This document shows positions 25,920 through 34,024 of a DNA stretch of 64,000 nt, one piece after another. Within the stretch, counting starts at the first letter, position 1. Every line of letters starts with the position of its first letter. The notes below the pieces were generated by a model. The model did no database searches and was not told where the DNA came from. It worked only from the letters and a program-made list of their open reading frames with translations. The translations under genes and the position numbers were made by a program. This DNA comes from Propionispora vibrioides (GTDB lineage Bacteria > Bacillota > Negativicutes > Propionisporales > Propionisporaceae): contig NZ_FODY01000006.1 of NCBI RefSeq assembly GCF_900110485.1, positions 1 through 64,000 of the forward strand, given 5' to 3'.

Positions 25920-26471
25920 TTATACCCCTAACACCAGGGAGTAGACACCTGCTACCAATACAGCTATCGGTCCTGTAATAAAACGCCCTATCAGTATGGC
26001 CGGCACCGACACTTCAATGGTCTCAGGATCCGCTTCGCAAAGACCTACGCCTACCGGGATAAAGTCACATCCAACCTGAGCATTAATTGCAAACAATGCC
26101 GGCAATGCCATGGATGGAGGAATATGTCCCAGACCGATTTCCGTACCGACTAAGACGCCGATAACCTGAGCAATAACCGCGCCTGGTCCCAGCAAAGGAG
26201 ACAACACCGGGAAACCGCAAATCATTGATAAAAGAACCAGACCTGGCAAGGAGGAAGCCAGCGGACTCAACGTCTTAGCAATTACATCGCCAATGCCGGT
26301 TGTTAAAATAATACCGATCAAGGCCGACACGAAGAACATAAAGGGTAGAACTGTTTCCATAATTACATCTTTCGTTTCTCTACCAGCCTGAAAAAACGTT
26401 GATGTAAATTTCCCTGCCAAACGCCCAAACTTAGTCATAAATTTTCCTATCGCAGAGTCATTCATATTCAT
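25920..26471 (-). CDS. PTS glucitol-family membrane component (SrlE C-terminal half)
   Basis: A 183-residue membrane protein homologous to the C-terminal two thirds of E. coli SrlE ([59 protein letters not shown]). In SrlE this part is fused behind the IIB domain; here it begins at its own ATG with AGGAGG ahead, 24 bp after the IIB gene. Together with SrlA it forms the transport channel. Confidence 0.88.
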   Translation of the reverse strand: MNMNDSAIGKFMTKFGRLAGKFTSTFFQAGRETKDVIMETVLPFMFFVSALIGIILTTGIGDVIAKTLSPLASSLPGLVLLSMICGFPVLSPLLGPGAVIAQVIGVLVGTEIGLGHIPPSMALPALFAINAQVGCDFIPVGVGLCEADPETIEVSVPAILIGRFITGPIAVLVAGVYSLVLGV

Positions 26472-26495
26472 AATTTTACCTCCTAGTATTTGTTA

Positions 26496-26870
26496 TCAGC
26501 CTTCAACAATCTTTACCGTATCCACAGTAGCTCCCGAGAGATAAATTCCTTCCTTTGCATGCTGACCCATGGGACCGCTCGGTGGGCCGCCATTAATATT
26601 GATTGTCAAGATCTTCTTCATTGGCAATATACCAAGCCGGCACGTACCGCCGCAATCAATAACAGCACACGCTACTTCCTTGTCCGGCACCGAATTCTTC
26701 AATCCGTCAATAGCTATACCACCCGTTAACTCTGCAATCTTTTGTGCAAGAGGATCAATTCCTCCACCTGTAATGGAAAGGATTTTGTCTTTTCCCGGCA
26801 CAGGCTTTATAACTAACGGCGTTCCCCAACCGCCACGTCCTTTAGAGACTTCAACTGCTTTATATTCCAT
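26496..26870 (-). CDS. PTS glucitol-family EIIB domain (SrlE N-terminal half)
   Basis: A 124-residue protein equal to the IIB domain of SrlE: GRGGWGTPLVIKPVPGK, then the phospho-cysteine site VIDCGGTCRLGILP and a C-terminal IYLSGATVDTVKIVEG. It ends in a proper stop before the membrane half, so IIB is a free soluble protein here. GGAAGGAG-type ribosome binding site. Confidence 0.88.
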   Translation of the reverse strand: MEYKAVEVSKGRGGWGTPLVIKPVPGKDKILSITGGGIDPLAQKIAELTGGIAIDGLKNSVPDKEVACAVIDCGGTCRLGILPMKKILTININGGPPSGPMGQHAKEGIYLSGATVDTVKIVEG

Positions 26871-26918
26871 TTAAGCTCCTTCCTTTCCTAACTATAATTT
26901 TAAAATACAGATTTAATG

Positions 26919-27476
26919 TCAATTTAACGTAGTAGCCCCTGTTCCTGCATTAACATCAATACCTTTTTTCTTAGCAAAATAAATCCAAAGCCGTTCGGTA
27001 ACCAGTCCTCTAATCAACGCCACCGTTATACCAGCAACCAAATATCCTACAGCCAGGCCGGCAACCGGCAATCCCAAAGTTACTAATCCCTGCGATACAC
27101 CCAGCCAAATAAATAACTCCGAGGGATCCGTATGCGGGAAAAGTCCGGTAAAAGGATGGCCCAACGCACAAATTGCATCAAAAAATGCTCCTTTATATTT
27201 CTGCGGTAGAAAACGTCCCATCGTAAATGCCATCGGATTGGCCAAGATAAGCCACGACAACGACGGCAGCACGACATACCGGATAATAATACTGTTGGCC
27301 CCTTTTTGCGCTAGTGCTTCAAGTTTTTCTTCACCAATAAATTTGACAATTGCTTTAACAACCACCAGTAAGCAGGCCAGCGTCGGAAGAATTCCAGTAA
27401 TTAATGACACCAACGTTTTTCCGCCTGCTTGGAACATCGACATAAAATATACCGAAGCATTAACAACAATATCCAT
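26919..27476 (-). CDS. srlA: PTS glucitol-family EIIC component
   Basis: A 185-residue membrane protein of the SrlA/GutA type (FMSMFQAGGKTLVSLITGIL, NPMAFTMGRFLPQKYKGAFFD, HPFTGLFPHTDPSELFIWLG). First PTS gene after the GntR regulator; a MITE-like element lies 94 bp upstream of its start. The family transports glucitol or related polyols and phosphorylates them during import. Confidence 0.88.
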   Translation of the reverse strand: MDIVVNASVYFMSMFQAGGKTLVSLITGILPTLACLLVVVKAIVKFIGEEKLEALAQKGANSIIIRYVVLPSLSWLILANPMAFTMGRFLPQKYKGAFFDAICALGHPFTGLFPHTDPSELFIWLGVSQGLVTLGLPVAGLAVGYLVAGITVALIRGLVTERLWIYFAKKKGIDVNAGTGATTLN

Positions 27477-27569
27477 AAATCAATTACCTCCCTGTTTAAA
27501 TATTCTCGAGATTTTACCCATTCTGCTACGCTCTCCCTCATGCTCCTTTCCACATTACTATAAATAATT

Positions 27570-27709
27570 CTAGGGAACCGCTGATTTAATGAGCCTGTCG
27601 GCCTGGCAAGAGATTTCTTCATCTGACAAGGAAGCAAAATCTGCTGACGCAGCCAGACAGGAAAAAATCCGTCAGGACATGCGGTGCGAATAAATCAGTA
27701 GTTCCCTAG
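27570..27709. mobile_element. 140-bp MITE-like element 1
   Basis: Terminal inverted repeats CTAGGGAACCGCTGATTTAAT and the complement of AATAAATCAGTAGTTCCCTAG match at all but a few positions. The interior has no ORF of note. It lies between gntR and srlA and could carry a promoter or terminator effect. No target duplication beyond the possible CTAG overlap is clear. Confidence 0.7.
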
Positions 27710-27755
27710 TGATCATACCTAACGAGGATCATTTACTTAATAACATGTTTTTTTA

Positions 27756-28544
27756 CTATTGTTCAACTGTCCGACTAAACATAATGCTGTCTTTATATAG
27801 CTTAACTTCGTATTTACAGCGATCACTTCGTACTATAGACTGTGTCATCTCAAAGATCTCCTCAGTCTCAAGGTAAGAAATACGTTCGACAAAATATCCA
27901 CTCATACCGGGTTTGCACTGTAATAATTCTGCTTCATATTTTTTTAATATAATCGGTTGGTACGTCTCTACCGCATAATATGCTTCTATTGATGAGAGAT
28001 CTTTTAGAATCCGGTACAACGAATCATGTTCGAGCATTTCCTTTGTTAAATAGGGACAGAATTTTGAGGGAATAAATGTAGTTTCCAATAACAGCGGCTC
28101 GCCATTTGCCATACGGACTCTGACAACCTCAAATATATTTTCTTCTGAATCGCGAATTTTCAATCCCTTCATTAGATCTCGAGACACTTTCCTATTCGCA
28201 AATCGAATGACTTTAGAGTCTGGTTTTAACCCTTGTTGAATCATGTCATTTGAAAAACTATATACATTATCAAGCTTACGCCGTAATTTAGGCTTTGCCA
28301 CATACGTTCCCTTGCCCCTACGCCGGATCACCAAACCATCCTCTTCCAAGCTTCCGAATGCTTGCCTTACCGTCGAACGACTGATTTTGTACGAATCCAT
28401 AAACTCCACTTCTGATGGCAGCAAGTCACCCGGCTTTAAAACAGCAGAAGTAATGTTTCTCTTAATAATCGAAACCAATTGATAATATAATGGAATGCCA
28501 TTATCATCCACTAGTGTTCCCTGTAATGCAGGATTTTTTTCCAT
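27756..28544 (-). CDS. GntR/HutC-family regulator with UTRA domain
   Basis: A 262-residue regulator. It has an N-terminal winged helix (about 10-80: LLPSEVEFMDSYKISRSTVRQA, then RRRGKGTYV) and a C-terminal UTRA effector domain (about 95-255). UTRA domains bind sugar phosphates or related ligands. The ATG at 28544 follows AAGGGAG; the longer in-frame start has no site. It is between deoC and srlA and likely controls locus 1; the palindrome at 29466-29487 is a candidate operator. Confidence 0.85.
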   Translation of the reverse strand: MEKNPALQGTLVDDNGIPLYYQLVSIIKRNITSAVLKPGDLLPSEVEFMDSYKISRSTVRQAFGSLEEDGLVIRRRGKGTYVAKPKLRRKLDNVYSFSNDMIQQGLKPDSKVIRFANRKVSRDLMKGLKIRDSEENIFEVVRVRMANGEPLLLETTFIPSKFCPYLTKEMLEHDSLYRILKDLSSIEAYYAVETYQPIILKKYEAELLQCKPGMSGYFVERISYLETEEIFEMTQSIVRSDRCKYEVKLYKDSIMFSRTVEQ

Positions 28545-28669
28545 ATGAGCTTTCTCCCTTATCTCCATCTGTTGCAATGATAGAGATATTTCTCAGGATT
28601 ATTCTCTGCATTGCTCTTTTATCATGATCTACACAGCCAAAAATATCATTGTGGGAACAACCGGTTTGA

Positions 28670-29407
28670 CTAATAATTATCTGCTTTACCAGCAGCAACA
28701 GCTGACTCACCCAGCACAACAGGCACCGATTTGTAGCCAACCCCCATACGGTCAATTCCCATATCGATCAGTTGCAGGAAATGCTCGCGAGTCCGAATGC
28801 AGCCACTACCCTTAACTTGACACTTATCGCCTACTTCCTCCATCATCACCTTGATAATTTCTGGAGTGGCACCATGTGCTTCGAAGCCAGTTAAAAAGCC
28901 AGTGCTCGTTTTTACAAAATCAACGCCTGCAGCTACGCAGCATTGGCATGTTTTACGAACTTGTTCTTCCGTAAGTGCATCCGTTTCAAAAATCACTTTC
29001 AATTTGCGGCCATATTTATGGCATGCATCTGCACACGCTTTGAGATCTGCTGTCACTTTGTCATACATTTCACCACGAATCCAACCAAAGTTCGCCACAA
29101 CATCGACTTCTTTGACCGAGTCATATTTAGCAACCACTTCAATTTGTTGTACTTTAGATTCGGTAGAACTCGTGCCAAAAGGAAAATCACATACCGGACA
29201 TAACATGGTCTCCGTATTTTTCACATATGGTTCGCAAAGTTCCATATATCCCGGATTAATGCAAATGGTTGCGCAGTGACGTTTTACTCCGTCTTGAGTT
29301 AACTCGATAATCTCTTTTTCAGTAAATTCCGGTTTTAGAACTGAATAATCAATATACCGCGCCAATTCTTTTGGTGACATCTCAATTGCTTTTTTAGTTG
29401 GTTTCAT
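28670..29407 (-). CDS. deoC: Deoxyribose-phosphate aldolase (DeoC family)
   Basis: A 245-residue class I aldolase. The Schiff-base lysine lies in VDFVKTSTGF and the second catalytic lysine in CQVKGSGCIRT; ETDALTEEQ is also conserved. DeoC cleaves 2-deoxyribose 5-phosphate into acetaldehyde and glyceraldehyde 3-phosphate. The ATG at 29407 has GGAGG ahead. Its presence in a polyol PTS/GRE operon, without nucleoside genes, suggests that a 2-deoxy sugar phosphate arises here from a polyol. It has its own promoter. Confidence 0.88.
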   Translation of the reverse strand: MKPTKKAIEMSPKELARYIDYSVLKPEFTEKEIIELTQDGVKRHCATICINPGYMELCEPYVKNTETMLCPVCDFPFGTSSTESKVQQIEVVAKYDSVKEVDVVANFGWIRGEMYDKVTADLKACADACHKYGRKLKVIFETDALTEEQVRKTCQCCVAAGVDFVKTSTGFLTGFEAHGATPEIIKVMMEEVGDKCQVKGSGCIRTREHFLQLIDMGIDRMGVGYKSVPVVLGESAVAAGKADNY

Positions 29408-29465
29408 TTCTAATTCCTCCATAATTCCTTTTAACTTTTTTATTTTACAACCAAATCGAGTCTCA

Positions 29466-29527
29466 ATGTATCAAATGTATGATACATCTGGTATGTTAAA
29501 TATACTATTCTTTTTCAGTTTTGTAAA
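29466..29527 (-). promoter_or_regulatory. Promoter and operator of the deoC-gntR unit
   Basis: On the minus strand TTTACA (29527-29522), 17-bp spacer, TATATT (29504-29499). Just after the expected start is the perfect palindrome ATGTATCA-N6-TGATACAT (29466-29487), placed as a repressor roadblock. The rest of the 29408-29711 gap is AT-rich with nothing else. Confidence 0.65.
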
Positions 29528-29711
29528 GTCCATTTTTTGATTAATTTGTTTTTTTTGATAATTCTTTTTTCTTGTCTACTAAAAACAACTATTCGAGCCT
29601 TCCCGCATGTTCGAAGCTATGAATCACACATCTATATCCAAGTATTCTTCGTTATTTGCCAAATTTTCCGTTTAGTCTGATAATTTATCATACACAAAAA
29701 ACCTCTTCTAG

Positions 29712-30104
29712 TTATTCTTCTACCGCACTCACTACCTTTTGATTATTAAACATCAGAAAGTTATCAACCGCATTCAATATTGCTTTTTTAGTTTGCATAT
29801 CCATCTTTTCATAATTTTCTTCAGTTAGATTATGCAACGAATGATTATTTAGATAATTGAAAGGCTTAAATCGAGCAAAACTGGATCTTCCTGCCATTCT
29901 TTCCGCTTTCATAATATTCCCCAGCGGATCAATACAAATTAGAACAACAACACCTGCCTTCAAGCGTCCATAAGAACGACCTATAACAACTCGTCCTTCC
30001 TCCCTTAATCGCTTAAAGCGTGCATTAAAATGCTTCATTTGCCAATATCCTAATATTCCTTGAATACTCCATAAAAGGGCTATCAATATGATAAATTTCC
30101 ACAT
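29712..30104 (-). CDS. gutM: GutM-like glucitol operon protein
   Basis: A 130-residue protein with one N-terminal membrane helix (about 3-20) followed by YWQMKHFNARFKRLREEGRV and IGRSYGRLKAGVVVLI, matching E. coli GutM/SrlM, the glucitol operon activator-like protein. In spite of that name the helix suggests membrane association, and it may assist the PTS. ATG at 30104 is preceded by GGAG. It lies between the GRE-1 activase and deoC, linking the GRE genes to the glucitol-type PTS. Confidence 0.8.
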   Translation of the reverse strand: MWKFIILIALLWSIQGILGYWQMKHFNARFKRLREEGRVVIGRSYGRLKAGVVVLICIDPLGNIMKAERMAGRSSFARFKPFNYLNNHSLHNLTEENYEKMDMQTKKAILNAVDNFLMFNNQKVVSAVEE

Positions 30105-30178
30105 AGCAAACTCCATTTTTAATATTTTACTGCTTAATCTTGGTGTAATCTTTCTTTTTACAGAACAAGCTATCTAAT

Positions 30179-30357
30179 TAGGGCTTGTTGATAAAATACC
30201 AGAATCTCCCCTAACAATGCTTTTTGTGCCATATTTCATTATTTTTTTAATAGGAACCGCTATCCCTAAAAAATTTCGCGTGCCCTTTAGGGTATAATTC
30301 GTCTGGCACAAAAATAACTGGTCATGAGTCATTCCGTTAATTTACACACAAGCCCTA
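30179..30357. mobile_element. 179-bp MITE-like element 2
   Basis: Ends TAGGGCTTGT (30179-30188) and ACAAGCCCTA (30348-30357) are inverted repeats, with a looser match further in. AT-rich interior without ORF. It separates the GRE-1 activase from gutM in the 320-bp gap, interrupting the otherwise tight operon. Confidence 0.6.
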
Positions 30358-30424
30358 GCAAAATTGTCTGTAGACCTAAAAAATTAGAAATTCCCTTTCT
30401 TGTTCCTCTTGATTACTAAAGCAA

Positions 30425-31300
30425 TTAGTTCATCCGGGTCAGCTTTCCACCGTACTCCTCAATTTTTGACTTCCAATAATTTTTCAATTCTTTCTCGGGC
30501 ACATAATATTCCTCTTGCTCATATCCAATTCGCTTTGCTTTAGAAACACCCATTTTGTGATAAGGCATCACTTCAATAGCAGCTAAATTTGGATATCGTT
30601 TGCACATATTTGCAATACCTCTGAGATGTTCTTCACTGTCGTTGACTCCGGGAATCAACGGACACCGTAGAACGATCTTTGCGCCACGCTCGTAAAGGCA
30701 GTGTAAATTCGCAAGAATCAGTTCATTGGAGACTCCCACCAGCTTTTTATGTGTCTCTTCACTGGTTGCCTTATAATCCCACAAGAATGTGTCGATATAG
30801 GGCATAATTTGGATGTAATTTTCCAAGGCTGAAAACCCGCTTGTTTCCAACGCCGTCATGATTCCTTGCTCTTTTGCCAGCTTTGCCAGTTCGATGGCAA
30901 ACTTCGCCTGCAGCATCGGCTCTCCTCCGGAGATGGTCATACCGCCTCCAGAGGATTTAAAATAACGTGCGTCCTTGACCACTTCCGCGACCACTTCTTC
31001 TGCGGTCATCAGTTCACCCACAAGACGTAAGGCCCGATAGGGACAGTGACGTGCCAAATCCCGCTTCTGATCATCGCTCAACTTTTCAGTACTTTTTATA
31101 TCCCTATAGATATGTCCGCACCGACCACAATGGGTACAATTCCGTTCGTAATATTGCAAACCAATACCGCAAGACAAGCCTTCGGGATTATGGCACCAAA
31201 GACAGCGCAACGGGCACCCCTTAAGGAATACATTGCTTCGTATTCCAGGGCCATCATGAATTGAAAAATGCTGAATTCCAAAGACTAATCCCTTTTCCAC
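30425..31300 (-). CDS. Glycyl radical enzyme activase 1 (radical SAM)
   Basis: A 291-residue radical SAM enzyme that installs the glycyl radical on GRE-1. The SAM cluster motif CX3CX2C is in GCPLRCLWC. The ferredoxin-like insert has CTHCGRC and a later HCPY, giving only one set of cluster cysteines where most dehydratase activases have two. GGGMTISGGEPMLQ is the conserved GGE region. The GTG at 31300 lies two bases after the GRE-1 stop, using GGAGAG inside the GRE-1 end, so the two are translationally coupled. Confidence 0.88.
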   Translation of the reverse strand: MEKGLVFGIQHFSIHDGPGIRSNVFLKGCPLRCLWCHNPEGLSCGIGLQYYERNCTHCGRCGHIYRDIKSTEKLSDDQKRDLARHCPYRALRLVGELMTAEEVVAEVVKDARYFKSSGGGMTISGGEPMLQAKFAIELAKLAKEQGIMTALETSGFSALENYIQIMPYIDTFLWDYKATSEETHKKLVGVSNELILANLHCLYERGAKIVLRCPLIPGVNDSEEHLRGIANMCKRYPNLAAIEVMPYHKMGVSKAKRIGYEQEEYYVPEKELKNYWKSKIEEYGGKLTRMN

Positions 31301-31302
31301 AA

Positions 31303-33702
31303 TTACTCTCCGTACATTGTCCGAGTCAAAATTTCTTTCTGCAGGGTTCGATCCAAATCCACGAAGAACTCGCAATAACCACCGACGCGAACGATCAGGT
31401 CTCTGTGCTTATCGGGATGGATCATTGCGTCCTGCAAATCTTCGGCATTGGTGGTATAGACCTGAATTTGTGGACCACCATTGTCGATATAGGTTTTCAA
31501 CACCTGCTTCATGGCGTTCCTGCCGGAATCATCCGCAAAAAAAGAGGGATTCATTTTAAAGCTTAACGCAAACGCACCTGTAATCTTGTCTGCCTCCAGC
31601 GCCAGTACAGAATTCAGAAGCCTTGTGGGACCATTGACATCCATCCCTTGACTAGGTCCCATACTGTCACTGAAAGGTTCGCCCTTTTTACGTCCATTTG
31701 GTGTCGCCTTAGCGATCTCGCCGTGGTAGATGTGGAAGAAATATCCGAACAAAGTGGACACAAACACATCACCCATGCCCCGCTTGTTCAGTGCAGAAAC
31801 CTGCTGCGTGAAATAGTTCAGGACTTCATTTGCCACTTTATCAACATCACTCTGATCATTGCCATAATGCTGACCACACTCAATCAGCAGATTGCGTTCG
31901 TATTCATAGCCCTCGAAGTTCGCGTTTAGCACTTCGTTCAGATGCTCTAAGGTCATGCTTTCGTCTTCAAAGATAACCTTTTTGACTGCATACAAGGAAT
32001 CCGCCGCAGTCCCGATGCCATAGGCATACACCGACCATTCCATAGGCAACTCAGCGCCGCCTTGTAGCATATCTTTACCATTTTCTATGCAGCCATCAAT
32101 TAACAGGGAAGAATAGGGATCGAAGCAGCGATTCTTCATATTTGCTTTCTTCTGAACAGCTTCCTCGAAGTCCGCTTCGATTGCGGCATTCAATTCCGCC
32201 TTGTAAGCATTCATATAATCGTCGAAAGTATTGATCGTACAGGTTCCTTCAGCATACTTGCGCATGACCTCTTCAATCAACACTGGGAACGCAATAGATT
32301 CGCAAACACCATAACTGGGCTGTTTTCCGGGAACTTCCAGTTCTACGCAACCCATGTTGTAATAATCATTTGCATTTTCCTGAGAGAAACCCAGGCTCAT
32401 CAGGCTGGGAACCCATATCTCATCGTTCAACAGCATGGGCTGACCGGAACCGGCAGCTGTGGTGTTGATTGCTTCATCATACAGCCAGTCAGGATTCTTC
32501 CGGTTGATGCGCAGTCCAATATTAGGATAAGGCACACGCAAATCGGCAGCCACCTGCAGACAAATTCTGGTTAGGTCATTGGCTGCATCGTTGCCTTCTC
32601 TGTCGACGCCACCCAGAGTTACGCTTTCCACGGTTCTCATTCTGGGCTCGTTTACCTTCAACCAGACGCACGCGAGCAGATCTTTCGCAAAATCTTCGGT
32701 AATTTCGCCAGCGTCCAGATCCTTTTTATAGAAAGGATACAGATATTGGTCGATGCGCGCCAAAGACAAAGCAGAGCCGCCCTGGATATTGGCAATGATG
32801 TGCAGCATCCACATCAGTTGCGTTGCTTCATAGAAGTTCGATGCCGGAGCTTCCGCAACGGTATCCAAAATCTCGGCCATCCGCTTCAGCTCTTCGGAGC
32901 GTTGCAAGGTAACAGCGGCAGCTTCGCTTTCAGCACGGGCCGTTTGCGCATAACGGCGGATAAACGCAATGGTCGCGTCCGCCGCGATGACAGCAGCCTG
33001 ATAATATTCCTTTTTGTCTGCATCCTCAGCCGCCTCATACAGAGCCTGCACCTGATTGCGTGTGGCCTTCAGCCCTACCTTGACAATCCGCTCATAATTC
33101 AGACTGATATGGTTGCCGATAAAATAGGGAAGCGAATCAAATAGCTTTTTGTCTTCACTATCGTACTCAATTTTGAAAGAACGCTCCAGTTCGCGGCCAA
33201 TTTCATAAGGCTCAATGTCCTGGCCCTGATACCGTTCCTTCATCTCTGCGATTGTGCCCTGTAGATCATCGTAAGGAATCGAAGCGTCCTGGTGAACGCG
33301 GGCCATCAGCGACCAGCGGCTCTTTTTACTGCCAAAGTTCTCTTCAAAGCTCTTGACATGACCTTCAGCAAATTCGATAGTATGACTAATATTTTTTTTC
33401 CTCTTTTTGTCCAAATAGGTCTCGATGATCTGAATAGCTTTTGCCCGTCGCTCATCTTCGGATAAAATATCCTTTTTCAAAGGACACTGACCAAGCATAG
33501 TGCCAGTAATCAGTTCATAGGGAAAAACGACTTGCGTTGTTCTCTCCATAACGTTCTGAAAGGCTTTTGCACGACGAATCTGGATCGGTTCCCCCACGGT
33601 TTTCCTCAGCGATTCACCAACGTATTCGTACAGTCTCTTTTCACGTACGCCCTTGTTCAAATCCAGGATTAAAGTTTTTAGATTTTCAATTCTCTGATTC
33701 AT
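31303..33702 (-). CDS. Glycyl radical enzyme 1 (eliminase/dehydratase type)
   Basis: A 799-residue GRE with a PFL-like N-terminal domain and C-terminal Gly_radical domain. The active-site Cys452 lies in MGCVELEVPGK, with Glu454 (CxE, the mark of C-O/C-N/C-S lyases; PFL has CC). The radical glycine is Gly775 in RVGGYCEFF. SLARIDQYLYPFY and LLNDEIWVP resemble E. coli YbiW and PflD, reported to open 1,5-anhydrohexitol 6-phosphates, and polyol dehydratases. The operon context (glucitol-type PTS, DeoC) points to a polyol phosphate as substrate; exact reaction unknown. GGAGGAG precedes the ATG. Confidence 0.85.
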   Translation of the reverse strand: MNQRIENLKTLILDLNKGVREKRLYEYVGESLRKTVGEPIQIRRAKAFQNVMERTTQVVFPYELITGTMLGQCPLKKDILSEDERRAKAIQIIETYLDKKRKKNISHTIEFAEGHVKSFEENFGSKKSRWSLMARVHQDASIPYDDLQGTIAEMKERYQGQDIEPYEIGRELERSFKIEYDSEDKKLFDSLPYFIGNHISLNYERIVKVGLKATRNQVQALYEAAEDADKKEYYQAAVIAADATIAFIRRYAQTARAESEAAAVTLQRSEELKRMAEILDTVAEAPASNFYEATQLMWMLHIIANIQGGSALSLARIDQYLYPFYKKDLDAGEITEDFAKDLLACVWLKVNEPRMRTVESVTLGGVDREGNDAANDLTRICLQVAADLRVPYPNIGLRINRKNPDWLYDEAINTTAAGSGQPMLLNDEIWVPSLMSLGFSQENANDYYNMGCVELEVPGKQPSYGVCESIAFPVLIEEVMRKYAEGTCTINTFDDYMNAYKAELNAAIEADFEEAVQKKANMKNRCFDPYSSLLIDGCIENGKDMLQGGAELPMEWSVYAYGIGTAADSLYAVKKVIFEDESMTLEHLNEVLNANFEGYEYERNLLIECGQHYGNDQSDVDKVANEVLNYFTQQVSALNKRGMGDVFVSTLFGYFFHIYHGEIAKATPNGRKKGEPFSDSMGPSQGMDVNGPTRLLNSVLALEADKITGAFALSFKMNPSFFADDSGRNAMKQVLKTYIDNGGPQIQVYTTNAEDLQDAMIHPDKHRDLIVRVGGYCEFFVDLDRTLQKEILTRTMYGE

Positions 33703-33833
33703 AAATTCTCCTCCTAAACAGATTTGGTAAAACGTATCTCAAGGGGGGGCACGAACCTTCTGCTTGTTCAGCCCCAACTATCTTTGAATCTGCTGCCAAT
33801 CATAAGCAGATCTTTCGATATTGATCATAAATT

Positions 33834-33908
33834 TGTTTATCTATAAACATATTACAGCCAGATATGTTTGTCGTCAAGCATTATAATGCGAGTTCTTATA
33901 AATAAACA
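33834..33908. promoter_or_regulatory. Operator sites between GRE-1 and the DeoR gene
   Basis: Perfect inverted repeat TGTTTAT-CT-ATAAACA (33834-33849) and a further half-site ATAAACA (33902-33908). Placed in the divergent 320-bp region, they are candidate sites for the DeoR-family regulator. Confidence 0.5.
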
Positions 33909-34024
33909 GATTATTTCTTTACGCCTTTGATCACTCATGATAAAATACAAATAAATTAAGAATTTTTCTATTCATACTTAGACATTGTTATGAAATGCCA
34001 ATGGATCAAAAGGAGAATTTGTTC

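Noticed and set aside
31303-33702. Pyruvate formate-lyase annotation for GRE-1 and GRE-2
   Set aside because: Both have CxE in place of the PFL Cys-Cys pair and lie in sugar operons.
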